Shown: positions 52,128-64,000 of the stretch, piece after piece
Numbering within the stretch: position 1 is the first letter of the stretch
Layout: every line of letters starts with the position of its first letter
Source: Datisca glomerata
Lineage: Eukaryota; Streptophyta; Magnoliopsida; Cucurbitales; Datiscaceae
Reading direction: 5' to 3'
Length of the DNA: 64,000 nucleotides
Assembly: GCA_003255025.1 (NCBI GenBank)
Contig: QANY01006193.1
Span: 26,406-90,405, forward strand
Notes under the pieces: model-generated
What the model saw: only the letters and a program-made list of their open reading frames with translations
Told to the model about the DNA's origin: nothing
Database searches by the model: none
Position numbers and translations under genes: made by a program

Positions 52128-52402
52128 AATCTTTTTTTTCGGTAAATTAAAAATTTGTATAAATCGAAGAAGAAACATACAAATATACAAGGGGCATACC
52201 CCAGGCAAAAGAAACAAAAAAGGAACCAGCCAACACACAAGTTGGAGGCACCCAAACACTAACACAAGATTACAAGAGATAACAGCCTAAAGAAACAGAA
52301 GAACCAAGCTTAATTGTCAAAAATAGAGGCATTCAATCCCCAGGCAAGCTGAATGGTTTTGTTATCTTCAGTCACAGAAAATCCTTTAAGACTCAAAAAT
52401 AG
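52128..52402 (-). mobile_element. LINE-B stub B6 (3' UTR and last codons)
   Basis: T-run, CGGTAAATTAAAAATTTG and GGGGCATACCCC (52191-52202), then text up to CCTTTAAGACTCAAAAAT, where LINE-B codes for LKGF. Only about 275 bp were inserted. Flanks AGATGCACAATC and AGATGCCATAATC are similar and may be an aged target-site duplication. Confidence 0.88.
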
Positions 52403-52985
52403 ATGCCATAATCCAGGATAGAAGAATGGATTGATAAGTCAGGGTATGTTGAAGATGCCATAATCCAGGATGATTAAACAGATTGATAAGTCAGGGTGAA
52501 CGCCACAGACAAAAATCTGATAAGTTCAAGTAGTTTAAAAAGAGCTAGAGAGAATTTCTCTAAATTTTATTATCAATAATCTCCCTCTTTACAAAAGATA
52601 AACCCTCTTTATATCGAGGTTTGTTGTAGCACATAATATTAAAAGACATCTGATTTTAGTATAATTACTAATTAAGATAAACCTTAGTCTACCAAAAAAA
52701 TTAAGATAAACCTTAAGAACTCTAAAAGAAAACTGAAATTATATTTGAAATATTAAAAGACACCTAAGTTTAATCTAATTGCTAATTTAACCTCTAAAAT
52801 AACTTTGATGACATGGACAAAACCTTTATTATCATGTGGACTCATTTTTGCATGTAAATTTCCAGAACAACCCAAATCTCTTTGATTGGCCAATAAAGGT
52901 TTTCTATGAATTTCTGAGATCTAGCCCTTGTAATTGACCCATTTGGAATGAGTAATTGGCTCTCTTTGGTTTGCTTCTTGGTTCT
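52403..52985 (-). mobile_element. GypH, gypsy 3' end and LTR fragment (minus)
   Basis: The right end (52985-52900) reads the pol tail NGSITRARSQKF. The LTR follows leftward with a TATA-like stretch (rc of CTTTATATCGAGG near 52608) and text of the type ACTTATCAGATTTTTGTCTG. Near its end GATGCCATAATCCAGGAT occurs twice (52403 and 52454), each followed by ATTGATAAGTCAGGGT, a local duplication of about 50 bp. It is truncated by the LINE-B stub. Confidence 0.72.
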
Positions 52986-54539
52986 CATCATATACAGAGT
53001 AAAAATGACCCAATGGGACATGTTTAGGCCCAAACTAGATGAACTTGGCTAAACTTAGATCTTTTTGGCATGTCATGTACTCAAACTAACTTTTGACACC
53101 CAAAACAAGTTTGGTATAAGAATTTGGAGTGTTGTGATTATTTTTGGGGCTTCTAGTACCATACAGAGTAAAAATGATCCAATGGGATGCTTTTAGGCTC
53201 AAACTAGATGAACTTAGCTAAACTTGGATTTTTTGGGCATGACATGTACTCAAACTGACTTTTGACACCCAAAAATACACATTTGGGATAAGTATTTTGA
53301 GTGCTGTAGTTATCTTAGGTGTTTCTAGTGCCATATGGAGTCAAAAAGGCCCAAGTATTGGCCCAAACTAGATTAACTTGGCTAAACTTGGATCTTTTAT
53401 GCATGACATGTACTTGAACTGACTTTTGACACCCAAAATACATTTGGGATAAGAATTTGGAGGTTGTGATCATTTTAGGTTCTTCTAATGCCATACCGAG
53501 TGAAAAGACCCAATGAGATGTGTTTAGGCCCAATAAATAAACTTGGCTAAACTTAGATCTTTTGGGCATGTCATGTACTCGAACTGATTTTTGGCACCCA
53601 AATCACGTTTGAGATAATAAGTTAGAATGTTGTGGTCGTTTAGGTGTTTCTAGTGCGATACAGAGTCAATAAGACCCAACGGCATGTGTTTAAGACCAAA
53701 GAAGACAAACTTGAATCTTTTTGGTATGGTATGTAATCGAACTGACTTTTGATATCAAAAACACATTTCGGACAAGAAATTGGAGTGTTTTCGCTTTTTT
53801 AGGTGCTTTTAGTGCCACTTGGAGTAAAAAAGTCACAACGGGACTTGTTTAGGCCCAACTAGATGAACTTGGCTAAACTTAGATCTTTTGGGCATGGCAT
53901 GTGCTCGAACTTACTTTTGACACCCAAAACATGTTTGGGATAAGAATTTGAGGTTTTTTCTAAGTGCTTCTAGTGCCATAAGGAGTCAAAAAAACCCAAT
54001 GGGACGTGTTTAGGCCCAAACTAGATGAACTTAGCTAAACTTGGATCTTTAGGGCATGGCATGTACCCGAATTGACTTTTGACACCCAAAATATGTTTGG
54101 GATAAGAATTTGGAGTGTTGTGGTCATTTTAGGTGCTTCAAGTGCTATATGGAGTCAAAAAGACCCAATTAGACGTGTTTAGGCCCAAACTAGATGAACT
54201 TGACTAAACTTGGATCTTTTGGGCATGACATTTACTCGAACTAAGTTTTGACATCCAAAACATGTTTGGGATAAGAATTTGAGTGTTTTGGTTGTTATAG
54301 GCACTTCTAGTGCCATACGAAGTCGAAAAGACCCAATGACATGTGTTTAGGCCGAAACTAGGAGAACTTTGCTAAACTTGGATCATTTGGGATAAGAATT
54401 TGGAGTGTTTTTGTCGTTTTATATGCTTCTAGTGCCATATGGAGTAAAAAAGATCTAATTGTGCGTGTTTAGGCCCAAACTAGATGAATTTAGCTAAACT
54501 TTGATCTTTTTGGCATGTCATGTACTCGGACTGACTTTT
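52986..54539 (+). repeat. 170-bp satellite array, block 7 (about 9 monomers)
   Basis: The longest uninterrupted block. Monomers are diverged, with several partial units (for example 54360-54400 lacks the GACTTTT phrase). It ends at the T-run of LINE-E. Confidence 0.95.
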
Positions 54540-56456
54540 TTGCGTAAGCAAAAAAAATGATTGAACACGAAAAATACAAACAAATATACAAGGGCCATAC
54601 CCCAGGAAATACAAGGCTACAAAGCCAAAGAAGAGATGAGCCTAGCTAGCTAAAGCCAAAATAAAGCTAAACCCAAAAAATAAGCCAACTAAAACTCAAC
54701 GCATTACAAAAACAAACCAAATTCCTTAATACAAAGAAACAAATTAACATACTCAGTGCCTAAGGAGGCTCAAAAATCAAAAAACCCAAGCAGCTTGGAG
54801 AGACAGGTTCAACTCTGAGGCAAGGAAACCCCTAAGCAACCAAAGCCTATCCCTAATGGTGCCCGAGATAACCTTGATCAAAACAGCATTATCCCTGATT
54901 TTTCCTGGAAGATTCTGAGGTTCCTCTCCCTCCAAATATGGTAGATAAAGGCTATGAACATAAGCATCAGAATGGAGTTAACAAGGGACTTACCTTTGGC
55001 CTTAACTAGGAGCCAAGAGATCTATTGACACCAGTTGGAGTGGGGGCTGCTCAAACCACATTTAGCTAGAAGACCGTCCAAAATTGACCTTGTGGATTTG
55101 CATTCCACAAAAAAGTGCTCAGCTGACTCACACCACCCATACAAAATACACATGAAGGCTAATAGATGTGTAGGCATGGGCCAATGTTCCATTCTATCCT
55201 TAGTCAGCAACTTGCCTTTGATAGCCACCCAACAGAGGAAGCTAAACCTAGGCACATGGCGATTGAACCGAATCAGCTTAGCCCACCTCACACACTCCCT
55301 ATCCGGAGCAAGGGCTTTATATGTATCTTTAACAGAGAAAAGCCCTTTCTTGCTAGGGGTCCAAGCCCAAGAATCCCTCACTAGACCCTTTGGAGAGGGG
55401 AGAGGGGTATCTATAATCTCCATAAGCTCAAAAGTGTTTGAAGAGGGCCAATTCCAGCAACCATTTTGAATCACCTTACTCAATCTAGAATCCATATCCA
55501 CCTTGTACCCGAGAGAAGCCTTGGGACAAATTTGGTAATGAGAACCTCCAAAGGGTGCCATTGATCAGTAAGAAGCCTCACAGACTCCCCATTGCCAATA
55601 GTAACTTTGCAAAAGGGAGAGAATTTATCCCTTAATTTCAGAATCTTTCTCCAAACTCAAGAGCAAGCAGAAGGAGTAGGAGTAATAAAATGGTGCTTTT
55701 TTCACTAAGAAGGTGAAGCACCAATCCTTACACAAAGAATAGAAATCATTTGAGATTAAGAACCAAATGTGCCTTGCCACTGAAACTTCATTGGACAGAA
55801 TCAAGTCCTTTAAACCAAGACCCCCCTAAGATTTAGGGAAGCAAAGATCCTCCCAAGCTACTTTGGCCCCAGATTGTTTGGCCTCATTAGCATTCCAAAG
55901 ATAGTTCCTAAGGGCTGCTTGGACCAATTTAATGAACTTATTTGGGATAATAAACAACCTACATCAGAAATGAAACATAGCTGCCAATACTGACCGGATC
56001 AATTGAAGCCTCCCAGTAAAAGATAAATATTTTGTTTCCCAAGATCTTATTCTGGCCACAATATTCTCAAATAAGGAGTCACGGTCAGTCATTCCCAACT
56101 TAGAAGTAATGAGGGGGACTCCCAGGTATCTCATAGGAAAAGAACCCACGGTTAAAGGCATAATCTCCAAAATATGTGGTTGGACAGTACCAGACACCCT
56201 TGAGAAGAAGATCTGGCTCTTAAGAAGATTGGCTGAAGCCCAGATAAGGCTTCAAAGAGAAGGAGACCCTCCTTAAAAATTTGGACTGGTTTCACATTTT
56301 CTTTGCAAAAAATGAAGAGATAATCCACAAAGCAAAGATTAACTATATTGAGCTCTTTGCAACTCCAATGGAACTAAAAGTTAAGGTCTCGGGCAGCAAA
56401 ATGAAGGTTTCCAGAAAGAACCTCCATTATTAAAACAAATAAATAAGGAGAAACAA
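54540..56456 (-). mobile_element. LINE-E, ORF2 3' half, interrupted by GypI
   Basis: The 3' end has T-runs, GGGCCATACCC (54592-54603) and a 3' UTR to about 54780. The minus strand then reads the zf-RVT region (IRFNRHVPRFSFLCWVAIKG; CILYGWCESAEHFFVEC), the post-RT region with several breaks (55561-55960) and RT text (FPMRYLGVPLITSKLG; PYLFVLIMEVLSGN). At 56456 the sequence is cut inside RT by the GypI LTR. It is a distinct family from A-D, with stops and frameshifts. Confidence 0.87.
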
Positions 56457-57426
56457 TGATATGAACCTCACCGTCGCTTTGCGATGAAACCCGACAATGA
56501 TGGTTCAAGAACCCAAGGATCGATTTTAAAGAAGAAGAAACTCTGACATGTTTTCTATGACACAAAGAGAACCTTAGGTATAAGACCTAAGACCCAAATT
56601 GATGCTTCGAAAAGAACCAAATGTATGGTTTAGACGCCACACTCAAGAACAAGAAGGAAAAGTGAGTGATAAGTCTAGGTTTTAGATGCCACAAGAATAT
56701 TCTTGATAAGTCTGAAAAAGTTCTAAGAAGAACCAAAGAGAAAACTCTCACAAAGAAATTATATTGATCAAATTTTTTTTAATACATTGTGAAACCGTTG
56801 TTAAAGAGAAAAACTAGAAGCCTAAAGAGTCCTAAAGTGTTTAAGTCACCTAAACTAAATTTAAAAGATAAAGAAATATTAATTACAAATAATAAGGAAC
56901 TTGTAATCCACCCAAAAGACTCCTATTGGTTGTCCACTTCTAGGTTAGGATTGCCAAGGTGTCTTGATTACTTGTCATCATTCAAAATGCCAAGTCATGC
57001 TCCATGTGAGCTGCCATGTTGGACTCCACATCATGTCCCATGTAGGCTGCCATGTTGCATGTCACATCATGCTCCATATATGATGTCATGTTGGATGTAA
57101 ACCATCATGCTCCATGTGGGCTGCCATGTTGGACGCCACGTCATGCTCCATGTAAGTTATGAAGTTGACAAGTCTAACTTCTTCTTTTCTAGAATTAGAC
57201 ATCTCCACACTTGTTTGGGCCTCCACTTGCTCCACTAGCATATTGAGTGCTTCAGCCATGCTCTTTGCTCTAGCTCTTGTGATTGGACCACTTGTTACTT
57301 GAAATGGATCCATCATTTGAGCTTGTACAACCAGATTCTTATTATTCCCTCCCTCTTGTGAAAGATTTGTCCTCAAATCGTCACTTACATCAAACGGGGA
57401 CAAGTCAGTCACATTAAATGTAGTAC
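56457..57426 (-). mobile_element. GypI 3' end: LTR, minisatellite and pol C-terminus
   Basis: From the left: an LTR (56457-56980) whose end reads TGATATGAACC, reverse complement of GGTTCATATCA; the 36-bp minisatellite (56985-57175); and a pol tail (57412-57086). In this copy pol runs in frame into the minisatellite: DLSPFDVSDD, GPITRARAKSMAEALN, then YMEHDVASNMAAHMEHD. The element inserted into LINE-E RT and continues at 62292 beyond two LINE-B copies. Confidence 0.85.
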
Positions 57427-60400
57427 TTTTTTTCGGTAAATTAAAAAATTATATAAACCGAAGAAGAAGCATACAAAATATACAAGGGGCATACCCCAGG
57501 AAAAAGAAACAAAAAAGAAACCAGCCAACTCACAAGCTGGAGGCACCCAAACACTAACAGAAGATTACAAGAGATAACAGCATAAAGAAATAGAAGAACT
57601 AAACTTAATTGTCAAAAATAGAAGCATTCAATCCCCAGGCAAGCTGAATGGTTTTGTTATCTTCAGTCACAGAAAATCCTTTAAGACTCAAAAATCTACC
57701 TTTAATGGCATTTCTAATGCAAGCAAAGACCACTTTCTTGTCCCTCATTTTGCCCTCAAAGACTCGATTATCTCTCTCTCTCTCCAGATATGGTAGACAA
57801 ACGAGCTGAGCATAAGCTTCAACATAAGGCCCAAGAAGTATCCTTTCTTAACTTTCACAAGGAGCCAGGAGATAAGTTGATTCCAGTTCCTAGGAGAAGA
57901 CACCAAGCCACACAAACCAACCAAATTCTGCCAAATAAAGCTAGAATAAGGGCAAGAAACAAACAGGTGTTCAGAAGATTCTGAAGGATGCAAGCAAAGT
58001 ACACAACTACTAACATTGGAATACCCAGGAGAGGAGGTCCAAGCAGCCAATCTATCCGCAGTTGCAAGCCTATTAAGAACAGCAAGCCAAGTAATAAAGC
58101 TATATCTGGGAATATGCTTCTTAAACCAAATAAGAGGAGCCCATCTCAATTTTTCACCAGCTGGAGCCAATTTCCTATAAGTGTGCCCCACAGAGAAAAG
58201 ACCAGAGGGAGAAAGAGTCCAAATCCAAGAGTCCAAAGAGGATTCTTTAGGAGGGGGAAGATGGATCTCTCTAATTGTGATAAGCTCATGGGAGTTAGAA
58301 ATAGGCCAGTTCCAAGCTGCATTTTGGATCACTAAGCTGACCTTGGTAGTCCAATCCCAACCAGTACCAAAATGAATCCTAGGTCCAAACCTTTGAGAAA
58401 GAGCCCCCAAAGGGTGCCAAGGGTCCAATAGAAGAGAGATCTGCTCACCATTTCCCACAAGAGCTTTGCAATACCCAGCAAACTTGTCTGTGATTTTTAG
58501 AATTTTCCTCCAACTCCAAGAAGGGATTAGTAGCAAGCTTAACCAAGAAGATAGAGCTCTTATTGATCAAGAAAAACTTGCACCAATCCTTTCAAAGGGA
58601 GGCTTTATCCAAAGAGACCAGGAACCAGAAATGCTTAGCCACAGCCACTTCATTAGCTAGAGAGAGATCTTTAAGGTCCAAACCACCTTGGGACTTATCA
58701 TGGCTCAAGTCACTCCAAGCCACTTTAGCACCAGAATGCTTTACAGCTGATGCGTTCCACAAGTAATTCCTAATAACCACCTGAATCATATTCAAGATCT
58801 TCTTAGGAAGAATAAATAAGCCAGCCCAGTATTGAAAAATAGCATAGAGCACGGATTTAACCAACTGTAATCTTCCAACATAAGAAATGTAGTTAGACTC
58901 CCAAGACTTCACCCTAGCTGTGATATGGTCTACTAGGGTGATACAATCTATTTTTCTAAGCTTTGAGGAAATCAAAGGAACCCCCAAGTATCTCATAGGA
59001 AGCTCCCCAATGCTGAAATTGCACAAGTCCAGAATTGCTTGAGAAGTAGATGGATGGACCCTAGACATGAAAATCTGACTTTTTTGTAGATTAGGTTGAA
59101 GACCAAACATAGCCTCAAACATTAAGCTATCCATAATAAGTTGAACAGAAGTAATATCACCCTTACAGAAGATAAAGAGATCATCAGCAAAGGACAAGTT
59201 AACAATACCAAGCTCCTTACACGTCCAGTGATAGCCAAAGTCCGCTTTATGAGAAGCATGCTTGAGAATAGCAGATAGAACCTCCATAACCAACACAAAC
59301 AGATAGGGAGAGATAGGATCACCCTGTCTAAGCCCTTTAGCACCAGAGAAGTAGCCAGTCAACTCACCATTGACCACAATAGAGAAAGAAGGAGAGCATA
59401 TACACTCCATCACGCAGTTAGAGAAATGATCAGGAAACCCCAAGCAGTCAAAGATTCTCCCAATACTCTCCCAATTCAAGCTATCATAAGCCTTTTTGAT
59501 ATCAACCTTGAAAGCACATCTGGGACTATTAGAAGGCCTATGGTAACCTCTAACCAGCTCTTGAGATAAGAGGATGTTGTCAGCAATTCTCCTCCCAGGC
59601 ACAAAAGCAGTCTGGTTGCTACTAATAAGATCAGGGAGCACTCTCTTAAGTCTATCAGCAAGCATTTTAGAAATGCAATTATAAATAACATTACAACAAG
59701 ATATAGGCCTGAAGTCACCAACCTTAGAAGGATTGGGGACCTTAGGGATAAGAGCAATGGCAGTAGAGTTAACCTGTTTCAATAATGATTGGGAGCTAAA
59801 AAACTCCAAAACAACCTTAGTAACATCTTTGCCCACAATATGCCAACATCTTTTGAAGAAACCAGCAGAAAAGCCAAGCTTAGAAGGATTGTGTGAATGT
59901 CTTCTTCTGTATAAGGGTGGTTGAGGATAGCTAAGTGAGCTTGAGAGAGCTTATTAGGGAGAATCTGAGAGAGAACACTCCAATCGACCTCCTGATCAAT
60001 GTGAGAAGTCCCAAGAAGATTCCCATAATAAGAAAGAATTTGATCTTTGATAGCCTGGTCATCAGTAATAAGGTCACCCTCCTCATTAACCAACTGATTA
60101 ATTCTGGATCTGACTCTATTCTTCTTTAGTTTCAGAAAAAAGAAAGAGGAATTCTGATCACCCAAGGCAAGCCAATCAACTCTGCTTTTTTGCCTCAGAA
60201 AATCTTCTTCTGCATTCCTGAGCTTAGTGAAATCAGCTAATCTAATTTTCTCCTCCTCTTGAAGAGAGACAACACTAGGAGAGGCAATTAGGTCAGCTTG
60301 CACTTTAGAGAGGGCTTCTCTAGCCATAAGAGCCCTTTTAGAAATATCTGAGCAAAAAGAGGCATTAAATTGCTTAAGAGCAAATTTAACATATTTAAGC

Positions 60401-60610
60401 TTCTTATAGAGACAAAACATGGCTGTCCCAAACACTTCAACCTCCCACGCATCTTTAAGAGCAGCCTAGAAGCCTTCAAAATCCATCCAAAAATCAAAGA
60501 ACTTAAAAGAAGGCTTAGGTCTAGCTGAGTTAGCCCTAAGCTGAATAATAATAGGAGAGTGATCAGAGATACCCGGGGTGTGAAAATGGCAAGTAGTAAC
60601 AGGAAACAAC
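57427..60610 (-). mobile_element. LINE-B copy B4, left arm of a head-to-head pair
   Basis: The copy has its T-run tail at 57427, box GGGGCATACCCC (57486-57497), and ORF2 from zf-RVT back to the endonuclease SDHS region at 60610. Frames are open at 58536-57745, 59836-58592 and 60435-59779. Lesions include a deletion near 59880 that removes KAPGPDG of the RT, a frameshift near 58520 and small shifts. Its 5' end joins directly to B5, which runs the other way. Confidence 0.9.
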
Positions 60611-62291
60611 GTAAGGGTGATATTACTTCTGTTCAACTTATTATGGAGAGCTTAATGTTTGAGGCTATGTCTGGTCTTCAACCTAATCTACAAAAAAGTC
60701 AGATTTTCATGTCTCGGGTCCATCCATCCACTTCTCAAGCAATTCTGGACTTGTGCAATTTCAGTATTGGGGAGCTTCCTATGAGATACTTGGGGGTTCC
60801 TTTGATTTCCTCAAAGCTTAGAAAAATAGATTGTATCACCCTAGTGGACCATATCACAGCTAGGGTGAAGTCTTGGGAGTCTAACTACATTTCTTATGCT
60901 GGAAGATTACAGTTGGTTAAATCCATGCTCTATGCTATTTTTCAATACTGGGTTGGCTTATTTATTCTTCCCAAGAAGATCTTGAATATGATTCAGGTGG
61001 TTATTAGGAGTGACTTGTGACTTGATAAGTCCTAAGGAGGTTTGGACCTTAAAGATCTCTCTCTAGCTAATGAAGTGGCTGTGGCTAAGCATTTCTGGTT
61101 CCTGGTCTCTTTGGATAAGGTTTCCCTTTGGAAGGATTGGTGCAAGTTTTTCTTGATCAAGAAGAGCTCTATCTTCTTGGTTAAGCTTGCTACTAATCCT
61201 TCTTGGAGTTGGAGGAAAATTCTAAATATCAGAGAAAAGTTTGCTGGGTATTGCAAAGCTCTTGTGGGAAATGGTGAGCAGATTTCTCTTCTCTTGGACC
61301 CTTGGCAACCTTTGGGGGTTCTTTCTGAAAGGTTTGGACCTAGGATTCTTTTTTGTACTGGTTGGGATTGGACTACCAAGGTGAGCTCAGTGATCCAGAA
61401 TGCAGCTTGGAACTGGCCTATTTCTAACTCCCATGAGCTTATCACAATTAGAGAGGTCCATATCCCCGCTCCTAAAGAGTCCTTTTTGGACTCTTGGATT
61501 TGGACTCTTTCTCCCTCTGGTATTTTCTCTGTGGGGCACACTTATAAAAAACTGGCTCCAGCTTGTGAAAAAGTGAGATGGGCTCCTCTTATTTGGTTTA
61601 AGAAGCATATTCCCAGATATAGCTTTATTACTTGGCTTGCTGTTCTTAATAGGCTTGCAACTGCGGATAGATTGGCTGCTCGGACCTCCTCTCCTGGGTC
61701 TTCCAATGTTAGTAGTTGTGTACTTTGCTTGCATCCTTCGGAATCTTCTGAACACCTGTTTGTTTCTTGCCCTTATTCTAGCTTTATTTGGCAAAATTTT
61801 GTTGGTTTGTGTGGCTTGGTGTCTTCTCCTAGGAACTTGAATCAACTTATCTTGTGGTCCTTGTGAAAGTTAAGAAAGGTTACTTCTTGGGCCTTATTTT
61901 GAAGCTTATGTTCAGCTCGTTTGTCTACCATATCTGGAGAGAGAGAAATAATCGAGTCTTTGAGGGCAAAATGAGGGACAAGAAAGTGGTCTTGGCTTGC
62001 ATTCCATATGCTATTAAAGGTAGATTTTTGAGTCTTAAAGGATTTTCTGTGACTGAAGATAACAAAACCATTCAGCTTGGCTGGGGATTGAATGCCTCTA
62101 TTTTTGACAATTAAGCTTGGTTCTTCTGTTTCTTTAGGCTGTTATCTTTTGTAATCTTCTGTTAGTGTTTGGGTTCCTCCAGCTTGTGTGTTGGCTGGTT
62201 CCTTTTTTGTTTCTTTTACCTGGGGTACGCCCCTTGTATATTTGTATGTTTCTTCCTCGGTTTATACAATTTTTTAATTTACCGAAAAAAA
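60611..62291 (+). mobile_element. LINE-B copy B5, right arm of a head-to-head pair
   Basis: The copy begins in RT at GGTGATATTACTTCTG (KGDITS) and runs to the 3' UTR, GGGGTACGCCCC (62222-62233), ACCGAA and an A-run ending at 62291. Frames read GVPLISSKLRKIDCITL, then zf-RVT, with a deletion of about 60 bp near 61010 and a frameshift near 61855. It is inverted relative to B4, and both A-tails face outward into GypI. Confidence 0.9.
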
Positions 62292-62950
62292 TCAATACGT
62301 CATCAAAATAAACAACGACAAAATTTCCCATGAAAGTACGTAAAACATGGTTCATTAATCTCATGAAAGTTCTAGGTGCATTAGTCAATCCAAAAGGCGT
62401 TACTAACCACTCATATAAACCATATTTTGTTTTGTAAGCCGTTTTCCATTCATCTCCTTTCTTTCATCCTAATTTGATGATATCCACTTTTAAGATCAAT
62501 TTTAGTAAACACACAAGAACCATGCAACTCATCAAGCATATCATCTAATCTAGGAATGGGATGGCGATACTTTACGGTGATGTTATTTATGGCTCGACAA
62601 TCAACACACATCCTCCATGTTCCATCCTTTTTAAGCACAAGCAATACGGGGACAGCACATGGACTCATGCTTTCACGTACACACCCCTTCTCCATGAGCT
62701 CATCAACTTGTAAGCAGCTCCTTCGTCTCCTCCGGATTGCTTCTATTAGGGTTGTTTGGAATGGAAGCTCTGGGTACAAAGTCAATTTGATGCTCAATTC
62801 TCCTAATTGGTGGCAACCCTTTTGGCATCTCCTCGGAGAAAACATCTTAAAAGTCCTGCAAAATAGATGTAACAACACTAGGAAAAGAGTGATTAATTTC
62901 GTTAGTGGAAAAGCAAGCCTCTTTGTACAAAAGTACAAGTAAATGCCGCT
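62292..62950 (-). pseudogene. GypI reverse transcriptase fragment
   Basis: The minus strand reads the entry region ([20 protein letters not shown], then [20 protein letters not shown]), [14 protein letters not shown], and the catalytic [10 protein letters not shown] at 62300-62330. A stop after KERR (62450) and a frameshift near 62750 break it. YFDD is intact. The downstream RT end, RNase H and integrase are missing, replaced by the LINE-B pair. Confidence 0.87.
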
Positions 62951-63261
62951 TGGAACTCAAAGCTCTTTTAATCTCACTCTCTTTTGCATAAAAACTTTCT
63001 TTTTTCTTCTCTTGATTTTTCCCACTTCTCTCGGCCAACTCTCTATTTCTCTCTCTTTTCTTTTATTCAACCACTCCTTTTTTTGAACTCTCACTCTCTT
63101 GATACATTCTCACTCTCTCTTTCTTTTTCATTCTCTCTATTTAACTTCAATTGATCTTCATGCACTTGTTTTGGGGTGAGGGGAGCAAGAGTAATGAGTT
63201 TCTTATCAATTACAAAGGAGTATCTATTTTTATAACCGTCATGAGTGGCTTTTCTATCAAT
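62951..63261 (-). pseudogene. GypI charged linker between protease and RT
   Basis: The minus strand encodes a lysine/glutamate-rich stretch (RNRELAERSGKNQEKKKESF) and [19 protein letters not shown]. The same linker occurs in GypA and GypE. Several frames are needed to read it. Confidence 0.75.
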
Positions 63262-64000
63262 TTACCATGGCCTTCCCAAGAGAAGATGACTTGCTTGCAT
63301 TGGCACGACATCACACAAAACTTCATCGTTATACTTGCCAATAGAGAAAGAAACTAACACTTGCTTATGCACCTTGATTTCCCCACAATCATTCAACCAT
63401 TTCAGCTTGTATGGATTAGGATGTTTTTGTGTAGGCAAATTTAGTTTTTCCACCATGTATGTGCTAGCCACATTAGTACAACTTCCCCTATCAATAATCA
63501 TACTGCACACTTTATCATTAACAAGGCATATAGTATGAAAAATATTTTCTCGTTGTACCTTCTCATCTTCTTTGGCTATAGCACTAAGAGCTCTTCTTGT
63601 CACCAAAATTTCATCATCAACCGGTTCTTCAAGGTCACTTGCATATTCTAATGGTGGCATGGACTCCTCTTCAGATTCACTTTCAGTTTCCATAGGACAT
63701 TGAGAAGCAATATGACCTACTCTCAAACACTTAAAACATTTAATATCATGAGTTCTCGATCGTTGGAAATCGGGTTTACCTTGGTTTGATGTGCTTCCAA
63801 CTTTGCTGTCCTTGGAGACCTCGGCTATTGGCTTGAAACTTGACTTCTCCTCCTTCTTCCAATTCGATTTCCAAGAGGTAGAGGATGAATTTGATTGCTG
63901 CCCTAGCCTCATGGAACCCTTCCTCTTTAGTTGTTGCTCCACTTTGATGGCCATGTGAACCATGTTCTCCAACTCCACATAGTGTTGCAACTCCACCACA
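63262..64000 (-). pseudogene. GypI gag C-terminus and protease, runs off the right edge
   Basis: The frame covers the gag end (MVELQHYVELENMVHMAIKV), a knuckle CFKCLRVGHIASQC, VTRRALSAIAKEDEKVQ, and the protease. The active-site text is IIDRGSCTN where GypC has IIDGGSCTN, a probably damaging change. It ends at a TAA right after LLLGRPW; sister copies continue with KLDRKV. The gag core lies outside the window. Confidence 0.87.

Noticed and set aside
57427..62291. Twin-priming inversion of a single LINE
   Set aside because: Twin priming leaves one A-tail and non-overlapping halves. Here both arms have a tail and overlap over about 1.7 kb.

Overview
The window is repeat-rich plant nuclear DNA, most likely from a eudicot, with no host protein-coding gene that I can support. 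Almost every base belongs to one of three things. The first is plant L1-clade LINEs: ORF1 with a DUF4283-type domain and CCHC knuckle, ORF2 with AP-endonuclease, reverse transcriptase (RT) and zf-RVT. The second is Ty3/gypsy LTR retrotransposons whose primer-binding site matches initiator tRNA-Met (TGGTATCAGAGC) and whose integrase text resembles the centromeric CRM lineage. The third is a tandem satellite with a monomer of about 170 bp. A nucleosome-sized satellite mixed with CRM-like elements and nested LINEs suggests centromeric or pericentromeric heterochromatin; that placement is inference.

Layout. 1-1579: LINE-A copy A0 (minus), truncated into satellite (1579-2350). 2351-3653: LINE-D fragment (minus). 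3690-10800: decayed LINE-B copy B0 (plus) with three tandem copies of a 579-bp RT segment. 10801-14798: gypsy GypA (plus), internally deleted. 14799-15047 and 21953-22040: gypsy GypB (minus), split by LINE-A copy A1 (15048-21937), which has open ORF1 and ORF2, an A-tail and a perfect 15-bp target-site duplication (TSD). 22040-23642: two LINE 3' stubs and gypsy GypC (gag-protease). 23643-25603: a LINE-A/LINE-B chimera (B3). 25636-26385: satellite. 26386-31691: LINE-B copy B1 with a nearly intact ORF2. 31734-34266: LINE-C interrupted by LINE-A copy A3. 34290-37303: satellite holding the 3' end of GypD. 37304-42967: gypsy GypE and GypF arranged LTR-internal-LTR-internal. 42968-46118: satellite with LINE-B copy B2 (13-bp TSD) and an inversion of satellite orientation near 44830. 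46119-49426: LINE-A copy A2 (broken). 49427-50342: unassigned AT-rich DNA, including a probable plastid trnS-GCU fragment. 50343-52127: GypG. 52128-52402: LINE-B stub B6. 52403-52985: GypH LTR. 52986-54539: satellite. 54540-56456: LINE-E. 56457-64000: GypI (minus), interrupted by two LINE-B copies joined head to head (B4 and B5, 57427-62291).

How the parts act together. A1 is the only element here that looks complete. It encodes an RNA-binding ORF1 protein and an endonuclease/RT ORF2 protein, with the ORF2 start inside the ORF1 stop region. The LINE families share a 5' hairpin and a 3' box of the type GGGGTATGCCCC plus a terminal hairpin, probably RNA signals used by the LINE machinery. The gypsy copies are all defective. 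Family letters (A-F, GypA-I) are local names. Boundaries were read by eye from repeat comparisons, so most are good only to within about 5-20 bp.
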